Part shown: one piece after another, positions 36,781-48,148 of the stretch
How positions within the stretch are numbered: the stretch's first letter is position 1
Layout: the number at the start of each line of letters is the position of its first letter
Source: Botrytis cinerea B05.10
Lineage: Eukaryota; Ascomycota; Leotiomycetes; Helotiales; Sclerotiniaceae
Reading direction: 5' to 3'
Length of the DNA stretch: 64,000 nucleotides
Assembly (NCBI RefSeq): GCF_000143535.2
Contig: NC_037319.1
Coordinates: 1,426,001-1,490,000, forward strand
Translations under genes and position numbers: made by a program
The notes under the pieces: model-generated
Seen by the model: the letters and a program-made list of their open reading frames with translations, nothing else
What the model was told of the DNA's origin: nothing
Database searches by the model: none

Positions 36781-37656
36781 GCTGGGCAGCACTCTAGGGG
36801 TGTTCGTGGGGTGTTGCGATAATCTGGCTAGATATTTTCAAAGATAATATTTTTATCTTTGAAAATAGAAAAAACGAAGCGGTTCCTGCCAGATAGTATT
36901 GTCCAGGGCTGGGTAGGTAGTCCGACTTGATGGATATCGAAGTGGGTTGAGGTTTCGTTCACAAATTCACGATAGCGATAATTTCATACAAGAGTTCATT
37001 CGTGTGCGGAAAGCTAAACTGAAAAGGGTTAAAGCTTTGTTTTTCTAAGGCAACAACCGACTTTGAGAGAAAATCTTTGGCGGTGAAAGGTGGCATAATA
37101 GGCGGGAGGGGTGAATTGAGTATCAAGCTGGCCTGAAGATAAATGAATACACCAAAACACAAAGGTCAATACAGCCATTCGAGTGTAGATTTGCACCTAT
37201 GGATCAAAAGCACTTGACTATCCAATTCCAAGTAACATCGGAATATCAAAGACGAATACTCACCTAATTGATATTTGACTTCGCCCCCTCATTGTCTCGA
37301 GTATCAAGACACGCTCTCGAGTAGTCATGAATATTAGATGTCCTAGATCTGTCTTCAGTTTCAGATTTCTTGTGGTGTATCAATCGAGTAGACGAATTTC
37401 GTCAAGGTTCTCTGAGTTAGCATTGGATTCCGTAGTTCAATCAAATTTCAGGATCTGATAGATCATTCGGAGTAGGCACCCTAAATATCATTTCTTAAAC
37501 TTTCCCCGACTTTGGCCTACAGTCTCGTCGAATGCCAGATCAAGATTGTAGGTCTAGACAGGTCCATTATCTAGCCACTTCATTCCAACAAGCAGAGTAT
37601 TCTGCGGCATGAACTACATCCTCATCCCTCTCAACCCTTGTCCCCAAACCCTAAAT
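36781..37656. promoter_or_regulatory. eIF3a upstream region and spacer to the Rdx gene
   Basis: It holds the eIF3a promoter/5' leader, including the hairpin at 36833-36867, and the 3' UTR of the Rdx-family gene on the right. No open frame of interest. Confidence 0.55.
36833..36867. repeat. Perfect 15-bp inverted repeat upstream of eIF3a
   Basis: Arms TATTTTCAAAGATAA (36833-36847) and TTATCTTTGAAAATA (36853-36867) pair perfectly around a 5-nt spacer. It lies 53 bp upstream of the eIF3a ATG, in either the core promoter or the 5' leader. Confidence 0.9.
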
Positions 37657-40017
37657 TTAAAATCCACCACAGTCTTCATCTCCAGGTCTACATAACCCAA
37701 ATCCGCCCTCTCCTTCCAAGCCCGTGATGACAATTTTGCCTCTCTCATTCACAGTTACTTTCTCTTCATCTTGCTTCTTCTCTCTTACCTCTTCTGGCTT
37801 CGCTTCAATCAGTTGGGGGGTAGAGACGGGGCTGGAAGCTGGAGGTTGAGATATGGTATTAGTTGGGATTGCGGCAGATGCTTTGACATCTGTTGGTGCG
37901 GAATCTTTCTGTCCTGAAAAATTGAGCTGGTTGGTAGTTGTTGGAATTACGGCAGAAGCAGTGGCCTTTGATGATGCTGCTGGGGCTGTTAGTCTCATTG
38001 GAGACGAGCGAAAAGAGAGCGAGGACGAAGGAATAAGAGAAAAAAACAGGGCTCAGAGAACTGAGGTAGAAAACTTACATTTCTTTCCATCAACATGACC
38101 CAAATCCCTTGACGGATCAATAATATTCCTAAGCCTCTTCTTCAATTCTTTCGTTTCTGAAAGCATGTTGTAATTAGTAGCCATTCTTCTCCAGTCATGA
38201 ATTCTCGAATTCATCAGAGATCGTGTTCAAAAATTCCAATCTTTCTCCATATCCAAAACCACCCTCCTTTCAATATCTTCCGAGAAGTACAAAGACAACT
38301 GTGAGAAAGGAGCACAAACCAGGAAATCCTCCCTCACTCTTCCGATCCCAAAGCGTATGTTTCAATACCTTAACTTCCTTTGCTTCATCCACGCTCTTTC
38401 CAGTTTCCCCTTCTACATGACTAGTAGCATTCTTATTCACGTTCGCATCTGTAAATAGTTCGACAATAAATGTGCCACCGGTACTTGGTTGAAGTGCGAC
38501 TTCTCCGATATCTGTTCCGAAGGTTGAGAGGAGTTCTTGTGCAAACTATTTAGTGGTTGTTAGATTAGAGGCATGATTCAAAAGGTTTGGCAGCAATAAA
38601 AAAGGAGAGGGGAAACAGAGAGGAAGATGGCAGGTTGAGAAAAACAGGAGTGAGAGTTCGAAGTACCTCGCGTTAATTTCACCCATAGAGGATGAAATGC
38701 AAATTAGGTTCCCGTGCCCGTGACTACCGAATCGAAAGGTCCTATGTACCAGTGCCTAATCTTGAATATGCAATTCAATCGTCCAAGATAATAGCAAAAT
38801 CATTTCAGAGTATACCATTGGCTCAAATAAGCGGAGATACAATGTCACTAACATGCTCACCATTTCTATTTCCATGAATAGGTGAGAATTACTTATTCTA
38901 CATCCCATCAAGGGATCAAAGCACTGCCAGGAGAAATGTCCTGAGCAAATGCCAATCAAGACAATCTCGTTGTCTTCTCTCCTCTCGACGATTTTATGCC
39001 ACTTTATGACACCTTCCACAGCCGAACTGTAGTACGAGAGGAAAGGTCACCGGAGGATTTAACATCGATTAACAGAGCGACATGAATCCACTCGGAAGAG
39101 AAGGAATACTACCCATTTCCGCCATCCGCCCCGGTCTATTCCAGCCGTAGAGATATCTTGTAAACCCACCAAGCAGCTCGCAAGACTTCTCTGCTCTGCT
39201 GATCTCACCCAATCAAAGCATCACCCAAACCTTCTTGACTCCAGATATCAAGTAAACCCCCTCCTTCCAAATGCAAACAAACCCATCGTACTTGAGAGAC
39301 ACCACCCGTCTCAGCAATCCCTTCATCTTCTTCCCATCAACAACGTTTTATCCGTACGTCTCTCCAAACATCTACTCAGATGCATATGTGCAACTGCACT
39401 TGCTTGAAACTCCACAAGCACCAGCATCATCCATCCATACAACAGGTACACCCAGCCATCCACACGCCCCTCCCCAAAGACCAAAGAAACCAAGCAAACC
39501 TCAACAAAGCAACCCCTCAAACAGTCGAATCTTGTCAACCGAAGAACAGCTTGATATCATAAAAGTTGTATGCTTTTATTTTTGTATTTGTTATTATACA
39601 TAGGGGGTGTTAATCGTAAGGGATTGTGGATTTTATCCCCTTTTCCATAACTTCATGTAGCTATGAAAACCTTTGATCCCATGGCATTTCAGAATGCCGC
39701 TTCGCATCTTATTTTCTGTGGTCAATTCCCAAAAACCCTCTCTCAAGAAAAGAAAAAAGAAACAACGAACGAATGAAAGAAAGAAAAAAAAAAAAAAAAA
39801 AAAAAAAAAGAAAGAAAGGAAAAAATACACATACATAAGCCGCCCTCAACATCCATTTACACTGCGTACAAAACTGAATCGACACCCGAGGAAGTTTAAT
39901 CCCATCGACCTGATGAATCCCATCCTCATTCCCATCCCCATCCCCACGTCTCTTTTCCTCTCCTGCTACATCCCCAGTGACAATCTTCCTTTCATCGACT
40001 TTATCCATCTTATCCAT
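37657..40017 (-). CDS. Selenoprotein W-like (Rdx family, SelW/SelT/SelH-type) protein with C-terminal extension
   Basis: Four exons, 39835-40017, 38320-38545, 38079-38156 and 37657-37979, give 269 residues with all phases consistent. The thioredoxin-like Rdx core is plain: PRVSIQFCTQCKWMLRAAY (about 43-61) with the redox CxxC, then FAQELLSTFGTDIGEVALQP and GGTFIVELF, then LWDRKSEGGFP joined to ETKELKKRLRNIIDP and RDLGHVD. The selenocysteine position is an ordinary Cys, as in other fungi. After the core, about 107 residues form an Ala/Pro/Ser/Thr-rich tail ending GLCRPGDEDCGGF. Intron 1 is 1,289 nt, far longer than the others here (163 and 99 nt). The last acceptor is a NAGNAG (CAGCAG). The start is an ATG at 40017; a second ATG lies three codons later. 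Confidence 0.88.
38546..39834 (-). other. Giant intron 1 of the Rdx gene
   Basis: Donor GTATGT at 39834, acceptor AAATAG at 38546, with CTAATCTAAC nearby as a plausible branch site. It contains a 26-bp A/T run next to the donor (39784-39809) and, on the plus strand, a 110-codon ATG frame (39271-39603) of unknown value. No transposase or terminal repeat was seen. Confidence 0.7.
39784..39809 (+). repeat. poly(A) run (poly(T) in the intron sense)
   Basis: About 26 A, followed by GAAAGAAAGG; 25 bp from the intron 1 donor. Confidence 0.95.
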
Positions 40018-40137
40018 GAGCACGTTCCAAATGGAAATCCAAATCGAAATCGAAACCCAAAATCCTCCGTATATGAATATGTAAATCCGATTTCCCAATA
40101 CCTGTACCACAAAATGCAAAGCAAAATCTTCGTAATC

Positions 40138-40184
40138 CCAATGCTAATGCTAATGCTAATGCTAACCCTAATGCTAATGCGAAT
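40138..40184 (+). repeat. (AATGCT)n hexamer repeat
   Basis: Seven copies with one AACCCT variant inside. Confidence 0.9.
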
Positions 40185-40340
40185 CCCAATCGGAATTTAC
40201 AAACACAAACAGCTATATACTTCGCATATACTCCGTCCCGACCGATATCCAATATCCGTTGTGATTACTTATAATTACCAGTTGCCTGTACAATTTTACG
40301 CATATGTAATAATACCTAAGTTGCCTAGGTAATTATCTCC

Positions 40341-40364
40341 CCTACCTACCTACCTACCTACCTA
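40341..40364 (+). repeat. (CCTA)n microsatellite
   Basis: Six tetramers. The complementary GTAG repeat occurs at 41381-41414. Confidence 0.9.
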
Positions 40365-41380
40365 CGCAGGCCCGGTATCGTTTTTAACTTTTTCTTTCCT
40401 TTCTCTGGCCCGCCTTCCCCGGTTAATTACGAAGGACACAGAACTTGATTGCATTGCTTGATTCCCTCCTCGATCGATGATTCGATTCCGATTATTCCTC
40501 CTTCACTCATCATTCAAACTCAATTCGTAAAGCGTAATTATGATATGTACCTAGGTACATACGGCACACACACCTTTTACCTACCCTACCACAGCTTTTA
40601 CCTACCACACTGCAAGACCACTACCACTACCACTACCACTATCACTCACTACCGGTACCTAGCCACTCTTCCCCATCCCATCTCAATTCATGCAGTCCAA
40701 TCTAATCCCATCCCATCCCATCCCATCCCATCTCGAATTGAGTTGAATTGAATGGAATTCTCCCCATTTAACAGCCATTCCATTCCCATTTAGTTTCCCA
40801 CCTCGGCGAAGACGTCTGTGCTAGACCTACCCATCACCCAATCCAAAACCCAGTACCCAGTCCACCCACCGACCACCTCTATCTAGCTAGTCGTAGCCAT
40901 CTAGCTATCCATCCAGCTCCAGGTCCAGGTCCAGGTCCAGTGTCCACAATCCACAATCCACAATCCACAATCCACCTCTCCCATCCACCTCTCCCATCCA
41001 CCCCCCAATCCAATCAACAACAGCCATAAAATCCCGAAGTTTTTCTCTATCCCTCAAATCTCCATCGCACACCACGCTAGACAAATAATACCCAGGTAAT
41101 AATAAGGACAATACATAGATGCATGCATACTTCACTTTGTAGATTAACACACAAAGCAATAAACAAAACAAGAGGGTGGCTCAAGCTCCCCATTTGACGC
41201 AAGAGCCAGGAGAAGGAGAAGAAGAAGAAGAAGAAAGCGGCCCCCCAAAAGAGGAAGGAGAGAAAGAAAGAAAGAAAAGAAAAGAAAAGCGCGAGGAGAA
41301 ACAAGATCAAGATCAGGATCAGAGACCGAAACACAATCAGAAACAAGATAGAAATGGGGCAATGCAGAACAGAGATGCAC

Positions 41381-41414
41381 GTAGGTAGTAGGTAGGTAGG
41401 TAGGTAGGTAGATA
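41381..41414 (+). repeat. (GTAG)n microsatellite
   Basis: About eight tetramers followed by GATA and GCAGGT words. Confidence 0.9.
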
Positions 41415-41793
41415 GATGCAGGTGCAGGTGCAGGTGCAGATGGTAGTGCAGAACGCATTTGGGTTGTTTTACTTGTGGCTATTTATTGTCTGGAGTGCAT
41501 ACAACTAACTACTATACATAACTATATAACGACTACGTATCTCAATTCTCAAGTTTGCGCAGAGAGAGAGAGAGAGTGTGTGTGTGTGTGTGGGATGAGT
41601 ATCATCGTGTCATGAGATGGATCATGTACGTAGTTTTAGCTTCACGCATATATACCTACCTACCTACATGCATACAATAGGATTTTGCACCAGGTAGGTA
41701 GGTAGGTATCTAACAACTTACCAGTTAGTAACAAGTCACGGGGGAAAAAAAAGAAAAGAAGAAAGACAAGCAAGCGAAGAGACAAACAGACAA

Positions 41794-41824
<31 letters not shown>

Positions 41825-42342
41825 TTGAGAGATACCTATCTATCTAGCTTCCTTTCTTCAGCTACTTATTACTCTCCGAGCTATCTCCCTACCTGTCTCG
41901 CAAGCACGTACCTGTCTCCTCTGAAGATCTCAATCCCCTTGGATATTGTAGATGACTGACAATACAATAGACCACAAACCAAACCAAACCACATCCCATC
42001 CCATCCCATCCCATCAAACAACCCTTTCCTTCACGGAACAAATCCATAAAATCCATAAATCCATAAACCCATCAAATCCATCAACTGTCAAAACCCTCCC
42101 TCCCTCCTCCCTCCATAAAACCTAATAGCTAAAACCTAAAACCTAAGACCTAAGACCTACTACCTAATCTCTCCCCAGCAAACCATCCTCGAGTACGCCA
42201 TAAACCAATCATCCCTCCCTCACTCACTCACTCCCTCACTCACTCACCACAAATCGCTCACCACAAATCACCACCAAAAAAAGAAGAAGCAAAATCAATA
42301 GTCTATCTATCTGTCTACATTACATTACATTGCATTACATTA

Positions 42343-42364
42343 CATATATATATATATATATATA
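42343..42364. repeat. (TA)11 microsatellite
   Basis: Uninterrupted run between a TTACA repeat and an ATACAG repeat. Confidence 0.9.
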
Positions 42365-42952
42365 CGTAATATATACATACATACAGATACATACAGATAG
42401 ATACAAGATGATCAACATCAGCATCAACATCAACATCAACATCAGCAACTCGTATGTTACACTACGCTACACTACCAAAACACTACAAAAACAAAATACC
42501 CAAACCCATTCATGACCTCTCATCCATTCATTCATCCATCCAAGTTCAATTCGTTCCATTTCAGCTGAAGACGAGACGAGACGAGACGAGACGAGACCAG
42601 ACTAGACAACATCTTCCACCTGTAATCAAGCAATCAAGCAAGCAAGCAAGCAATCAATCCCATCCCATCCCATTCAAATAGGAAACATCTACCTACCTCT
42701 ACCTGTACCTCTCTACCTGTACCTGTACCTCTACCTCGACATCTACCCTCCCACCTAAACAAATCCCAATCCAATAAAATAAAATCAAAAAAAAATCCAA
42801 TAACTCACAACCAACCACCAGTGAACCCATCCCAACCCATCCCCCCCCCCCTTCCCAAAAAAAAAAACAAAACGAAATTACGCCATCCACTTAGCAATCC
42901 CACATACAAATCCCACACCCACACACCCAAATTCCAAAATACCCAACTATCA

Positions 42953-43005
42953 ATATCAATCTCAATCTCAATATCAATCTCAATCTCAATCTCAATCTCA
43001 ATCAC
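42953..43005 (+). repeat. (CAATCT)n microsatellite, second locus
   Basis: About nine copies with CAATAT variants; the same unit as at 15465-15502. Confidence 0.9.
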
Positions 43006-44017
43006 TCCCCAACCCTCAATTCTCAAGTCCCGAGCCCACCCTCCCCTGCTCTGGTACGTTGCACAAAGTGAAATTTTATTACCATCTGGGGAGGGGAGTG
43101 AGAGATCGGTCTTACCTAGGTGTTGAATAATATCGGAATGACAATTCATTGAGAAGGAGGCACGGAGGGTTTCAACTATCAAGTATCATAACTATCAACG
43201 ATTAAATAGCAAATACATATATATAATTCACATGATATAATCTCTCTCACTCTCACTCAAAGTTCACTAGATATCAAAATAAATTAGATGCATTAAAAAA
43301 CAAAAGTCTCTTCATTCGTATAAAAAACAATACCATCCCAATGACTTTCCATTGAAATAATCCTATACACAAAGAAGTCCATATAAAGGTGCATACTATG
43401 TTTGTTGGTAGTCCTAGAGGGAAAAAAAGGTGTAACTACTACGAACAGAAACGAAAAAAAAATTATTACATGCTTCTTTTCCCATTTCCCCATTTCACTT
43501 CTTCATCTTCCTTCTTAATGACTTTATCCTGCCTTTCATTCTCATCAAGAAAAGTCTCAAACAATCGCACTCCTCAAGATACACGTCGTAGATACACTCG
43601 AATCGAGAGTAAGAGTAACCAGCTTGCTATCGTGCCCTGTCGATGATGAAAATGTACCTCCAATGGGTGAAATATGCTAATGCTTCTTTTGGTATCCTCA
43701 TGAGAAAAAGAGCAGGCGTATAACGAAAAGGTTCGAGAAGAAACATTAGGATTTCTGGAAACAATGTCGAAGAAGGCTGAAAAGTGAATGATGTCCCCAA
43801 TACGCCCCGTTAATAACGCCCTTTATTCTGGTCTGCTACCTCCCTCTCTCCCTCTGTATGGTGATGTACGTGATTTTTGTAAAAGGAAGGATCGATATCG
43901 AAATTGGTGTATCTGAATGGATTGATGAATTGAGTGATTGATGAAATTATAATTGGTCATTGTCGGGTCGTTCGTATGCTTTCCATTTCGAATTATCTTG
44001 GTGTGTTCTTCCTTGTC

Positions 44018-44382
44018 TTACATCACCAAACAGCATCCACCACTTTGTTGCGGCGCATATGGATCGTCCTTCTTTTCAACAGTACCCCAAATTGAGGGAA
44101 CCATAAAATCTTTAGTTTGACTGGTATATTGAATAATACTAAATAGATATCACGAATTAGTGATGGTGATCTAGAGCCACTTCTCGAGTAGTCAAAAGGT
44201 GAAGGGGAGGAAATTTACCTCTTAGCAGCTTGCGAGACTGGGATCCTTTCGCGTTCTAAATCTTCTCGGAGCCGGTTGTTCAATTCAGTAAGACGTCTTA
44301 ATTTGAGATCTGCCATTGATTGCTTATTCTTCTTAATTTGCGATGGGTCACCAACATCTCGAGATGAATAACCTTGAGGCAT
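44018..44382 (-). CDS. gng1: Heterotrimeric G-protein gamma subunit
   Basis: Two short exons, 44219-44382 and 44018-44138, join over an 80-nt intron (GTAAAT...TTTAG) to give 94 residues, the usual fungal length. It begins MPQGYSSRDVGDPSQIKK, followed by the coiled-coil segment LKLRRLTELNNRLREDLERE that pairs with G-beta. The second exon contains SQTKDFMVPSIWG and PYAPQQ and ends GGCCLVM. The last four residues are a CaaX box for prenylation, and the preceding Cys is a likely palmitoylation site. The layout matches fungal Ste18/GNG-1/GpgA proteins, which act with G-beta in pheromone response, conidiation and growth. Both exons are too short to stand out as long ORFs. The adjacent 5' leader has a GTCGGT repeat. 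Confidence 0.95.
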
Positions 44383-44937
44383 GATTAAAGGTGTGAGTGG
44401 AGGTGTTGGTGTCGGTGTCGGTGTCGATAGAGGTCGTCGAGTTGGAGTAGTTTTGTGGTTGTGTCGAGGCGAGGTGAGGTGAGGTGAGCTGGATGCTGGA
44501 TGCTGGATGCTGGATGCTGCATCGGGAAATTAGTTCAATTCGTGTTGCGACAGACACAGACGGGATAAGGAGAAGTCGACGCAAATCGGTCGAAACATAC
44601 CCCAGAAGCTTGTGGTCGTTGATTACAATTAGAGATTGATTGTGAGAATGCCAGAAACAAATTGAATTGAACTGATGGTCGTTGGATGTGATTGTGGTGT
44701 ATTTGAAAGGAGTGGTATTGTTTGTGCTTGGAACTTTGGCGATGGTTTAAGGTCGAGAACGATGGGAAGGAAGTTTAATTTGGATTGCTGAAAGAATCGG
44801 TACGTCGGTTCGCGATTTCCCGTTTGAGCCTTGAGAGGTGTAAGAAGAAGAAGAAGTGATCAGACAAACAGAGAAGGGTGAGATCAGAGATGGAATGGAA
44901 TGTGCAGAAGTGAATATCAAAGAAGAAGAATGGTAAG

Positions 44938-44978
44938 AATAATAATAATAGTAATAATAATAGTAGTAGTATTAAATA
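44938..44978 (+). repeat. (AAT)n / (TAG)n trinucleotide tract
   Basis: About 40 bp of imperfect trinucleotides. Confidence 0.85.
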
Positions 44979-45173
44979 AAAATTGTTATGTGTATCGACA
45001 GGAAGGTTAATTATTGTTTTGTACTCGTACATACTCTCTGGAGAATTTTACCGTGGTATAAGTTGCCATTAATTACGGTACTCCTCTCTTAGTCAGTAGG
45101 GGAAAAAAGGGACAAGACATTCGATGTGGCTTTTGCTTTTTGTCCGGTTCTCTTTGCTCTGTCACGTGATGTA

Positions 45174-45530
45174 ATGAGATCCCTGACTTCCAGCGAGACT
45201 TCACACCTTGACATTCAAAGAATCCAGAATCCAGATAGATACCTACGGCCTCTGCCAGATCTCAAACAACCAAATCTATCAATCTCTACATTACTGCGAC
45301 AATCACACAAGAGATTCACATACACCCAGTCTACTTCTATATCCAACCCCAAGGAAACCCCCACTCGTTCCCTAACCGACTACCTACGAGCTGGACTGCA
45401 TGCACTACGTACATCTACATCTATCTCCCATACCAACATCGAGTTTTCAATTCACATTAATCAATTACACTGGTCAAGTATCTCTTTTTCTTACTTCCTT
45501 TCAAGATTGCTGTTGTTCAAGTGTATATAG
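45174..45530 (+). CDS. Hypothetical ORF (118 codons)
   Basis: ATG-initiated frame beginning MRSLTSSETSHLDIQ, rich in Ser/Thr/Leu/Arg. No signal, membrane segment or known domain is clear; the C-terminal 15 residues are hydrophobic. Composition partly follows the C/A-rich background, so chance is quite possible. Confidence 0.2.
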   Translation: MRSLTSSETSHLDIQRIQNPDRYLRPLPDLKQPNLSISTLLRQSHKRFTYTQSTSISNPKETPTRSLTDYLRAGLHALRTSTSISHTNIEFSIHINQLHWSSISFSYFLSRLLLFKCI

Positions 45531-45781
45531 GCTAGCTCTTCTGCATAAAAGATCTGAAGTCTACATATCAGCCACCGACTCCATCAAACTTTCTACACAT
45601 ATCAAAATTCTACGATCATCTGATTTGATATTCTGATTTCATATCCTACTTTCTTCGAGATGCGAACGCAGAATAGATTACTGTCTCATATTATGCTGGA
45701 CTCACATCACAGTAGCTGAGATTTTTATGATTAGATAAATTGATATCAAAATACAGACCAAGACCAAATAAAGAATATCAA

Positions 45782-46084
45782 AACTCTTATTCCAAGCGTA
45801 TACCTCCATCCCTATATTGGCAACCCGAAAATGTAATAGGGCGTGCCTGGTTTGCCTCCTTCTTCGTTACAGTACCCCTACTTCACGTAACTACCCATCC
45901 AATCCATCCCCGACAAACACCTGTCAGTAAAACACAAAACTCACATACCAAGTGCATACCTCCGTCATCATATTAACAGGCTGAAAATTTGACCCAGCTC
46001 GCCTCTTCCATTACAGTACTCCAACTTCACGTAACTACCTATTCAATCCATCCCCGCCAAATGCCTCTCAGTAAACCATAAAAG
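45782..46084. repeat. Diverged 156-bp tandem duplication at the HET gene 3' end
   Basis: Unit 1 (45782-45937) and unit 2 (45938-46084) align throughout. Shared words are ATACCTCC, GTTACAGTAC / ATTACAGTAC, CTTCACGTAACTACC, AATCCATCCCCG and TCAGTAAA. Unit 2 runs across the HET stop codon (46068-46070), so the last codons of that gene belong to the repeat and unit 1 is an outlying copy of the gene end plus its 3' flank. Confidence 0.85.
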
Positions 46085-48148
46085 ATCCCGGTGAACCCTC
46101 TAGATACAGACTCTCATCTAACTTAATGCTGAAATCTACACCTTCCCCATTTTGGTTTGACTTATTTGATTCAGAACTCGAACCGACATGGTTTCCCGGA
46201 AACTTCAACTTGGACAAGTTTTGGGGGTGATCCAAGCCAATCTTGTTCTTCACATAACTATTCTCAACCGACGCATAGCCTATCCGCGTATAGAAGCCAT
46301 TTGGTGACATCGCCCGCTCCTGAAGGAGTAATGCATGAAACCAATAATCTTCATGGCCCGGCCCATTCGAGTTTGTCAAGATAGGAAGGACTATCAACTT
46401 CTCTCTGCATTGGTTGACTGGTGTATCTAGCCTTACAACCATATTTGTATCTTCATCCTTCCCAGCGAGGAAGGGAAAATCACTATCTCTCTGATAGTTG
46501 ACAAGTTTGTCGCGTATTAGCAGTCCTCTTGCACGAAAGTATCCATCCGAAATGCAACCAGTGTCATGGACGCTGGAAACGGGCGTAACTCGTACCTCGT
46601 CAATTTCAATGTGATATTTGGTATTTGGACGGATGAAAGCAAGGTTAACAAAGCCGTCCACCGAGGCCCAGGACCAAGTCGGTGCTCGATAGTCTTTCGG
46701 ACGAGAATTGGACATACCCCACCAAAGAAGTTGATCAGCAAACATAGATCTCCAAAGGCCTGCCACATAGCTATCATCAAAAACTGCCCGTGTGCATTTG
46801 GCCAGCGCACTGACTGCAGCTAGTTTGTCCGAATCTTTCGTTAGATGTGTTTGTCCGTAAAGGGAAATCCACTGTACCCATCTATCGTAAGCAATTCCTT
46901 TCATGGTCTTATTAGCTCCGTCTATCAGATACTTCCTTTCATAGAACTTGGAGACCGATAGTGGTCTGGCCTTGAAATTTTTCTTCTTGCAAACATTTGG
47001 TAGTCCTGCTGGGTATGTTTCGCAACTAGCCATCTCCCTGCATTCCCAGAGTAGTTCACTATCACAAAAATGGAGTGAACGAGGTGACAAGACACGTTCT
47101 TGCAAAACCCAGCCTCGCTTTAGCAGTGGTCCACTGTACAATCTGTCGTTCCAGATTTCTTTGTTGAATAAATAGAATAGATCGTTCTCAGCATCTTCCC
47201 ATTTTGACTGAATTGCTGGACATAGCTCTAACATCTTTGGGTCTCGAGATCGAGAAAGACCCTCATGACTGTTTTTGGAGACTGTAGCCATGATATTCAG
47301 AATACTGTTGCCATAGACATCTTCCATCGAGACAGACTCAGTCTGCCAGTCATCGTCAGAGTCCTGAATGATACAAAGCGAGTCTATCCATATGTAAGGA
47401 ATAGACAACTTTCTAGCTACAAATATAGCCTCAATAAACGTCTTCGGGAGTTGCTCAAGAGAGATGCCAGCCTTAAAACTTTCCAGGTTCGAAATTGTGA
47501 GCTTCAAAATATCAGAATCTCCCCAGCAATGACTCAGGGTTGAATAATGTGAAACCTGGGCCACTTTTTCCTTTGTTACGACAAGCCTGGCATGTTTTTC
47601 ATCTTCATCAATTCGAAGCAGTCTAGTTGGCATGAGGCAGCCAGATGCTGGTGAAGTGGTGCAGGTGGTATGCTTCAATAAACATTCACAATACCACTTC
47701 GAGGCTTGTGCTAGTGCAGCATCTGACATCGTGGTATCGCCCGCGATTGATGCATGATTTGTGTATGGCCCACCATACTCTAGATTGAAGTATAAGTATA
47801 GCTGGTTGGCAAGATCTTTAACTTTGACCTACCGTCGTGTGACATTACGTGAAGATCATGAAAATAATCATCTCCAAATCGAAAGGTAAGGAACCATCGT
47901 CCTTGGTCAGATACTCGATAGAAGTGCCATGTTGAGGATTTAATCAAAGGAGAGATTTCTGCGAGTGTATCCTTAATATCTATCTCCCTGCTGAGAGATG
48001 CCAGTAGTCGATGACAAACCCAACAGCCAGAGGCCGAAGCATCAATAATTGATTGCAAGGAAGAATGATGAGGATTACGTGCCCGGAAATATATCTCACT
48101 CAACATTTGACGACCACAAAATATCTTTTGGCATTCTTCGCAAAGCAT
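46068..48148 (-). CDS. HET-domain (heterokaryon incompatibility) protein
   Basis: Exon 1 (47833-48148) and exon 2 (46068-47779) join over a 53-nt intron (GTAGGT...TCTAG) to give 675 residues. The N-terminal 105 residues carry Cys pairs (CEEC near residue 3, CWVC near 42), common ahead of HET domains. The HET domain spans about 184-330: YSTLSHCWG, then LPKTFIEAIFVARKLSIPYIW, then IDSLCIIQDSDDDW and FEDVY-like MEDVYGNSILNIMA. Further on, GWVLQERVLSPRSLHF and PTWSWASVDG are the usual conserved blocks. HET proteins trigger cell death on non-self recognition in fungal fusion. No NACHT or other partner domain is present. The last codons are in a tandem duplication. Confidence 0.95.

Larger units (their letters stand above)
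40018..44017. other. Intergenic region, densest simple-repeat tract of the window
   Basis: Four kilobases, mostly C/A-rich on the plus strand to about 43060, with tetramer to hexamer repeats every few hundred bases (see separate entries). Long open frames such as minus-strand 42805-43182 translate the repeats and are not credible. The right end holds the G-gamma 3' UTR. Confidence 0.5.
44383..46067. other. Intergenic region with tandem duplication at its right end
   Basis: The G-gamma promoter/leader has a GTCGGT repeat (44403-44427), GAGGT and GCTGGAT repeats, and an AAT/TAG trinucleotide tract (44938-44978). A plus-strand ATG frame at 45174-45530 (118 codons, no domain) is a weak gene candidate. 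The right end carries a 156-bp duplication running into the HET gene. Confidence 0.5.

Noticed and set aside
40155..40172. Telomere-like CTAACCCTAA string
   Set aside because: It is a single variant inside an AATGCT repeat, not a telomeric array.
42805..43182. Minus-strand 125-codon frame with EIEIEID repeats
   Set aside because: It translates the CAATCT microsatellite and an adjacent C-rich tract.
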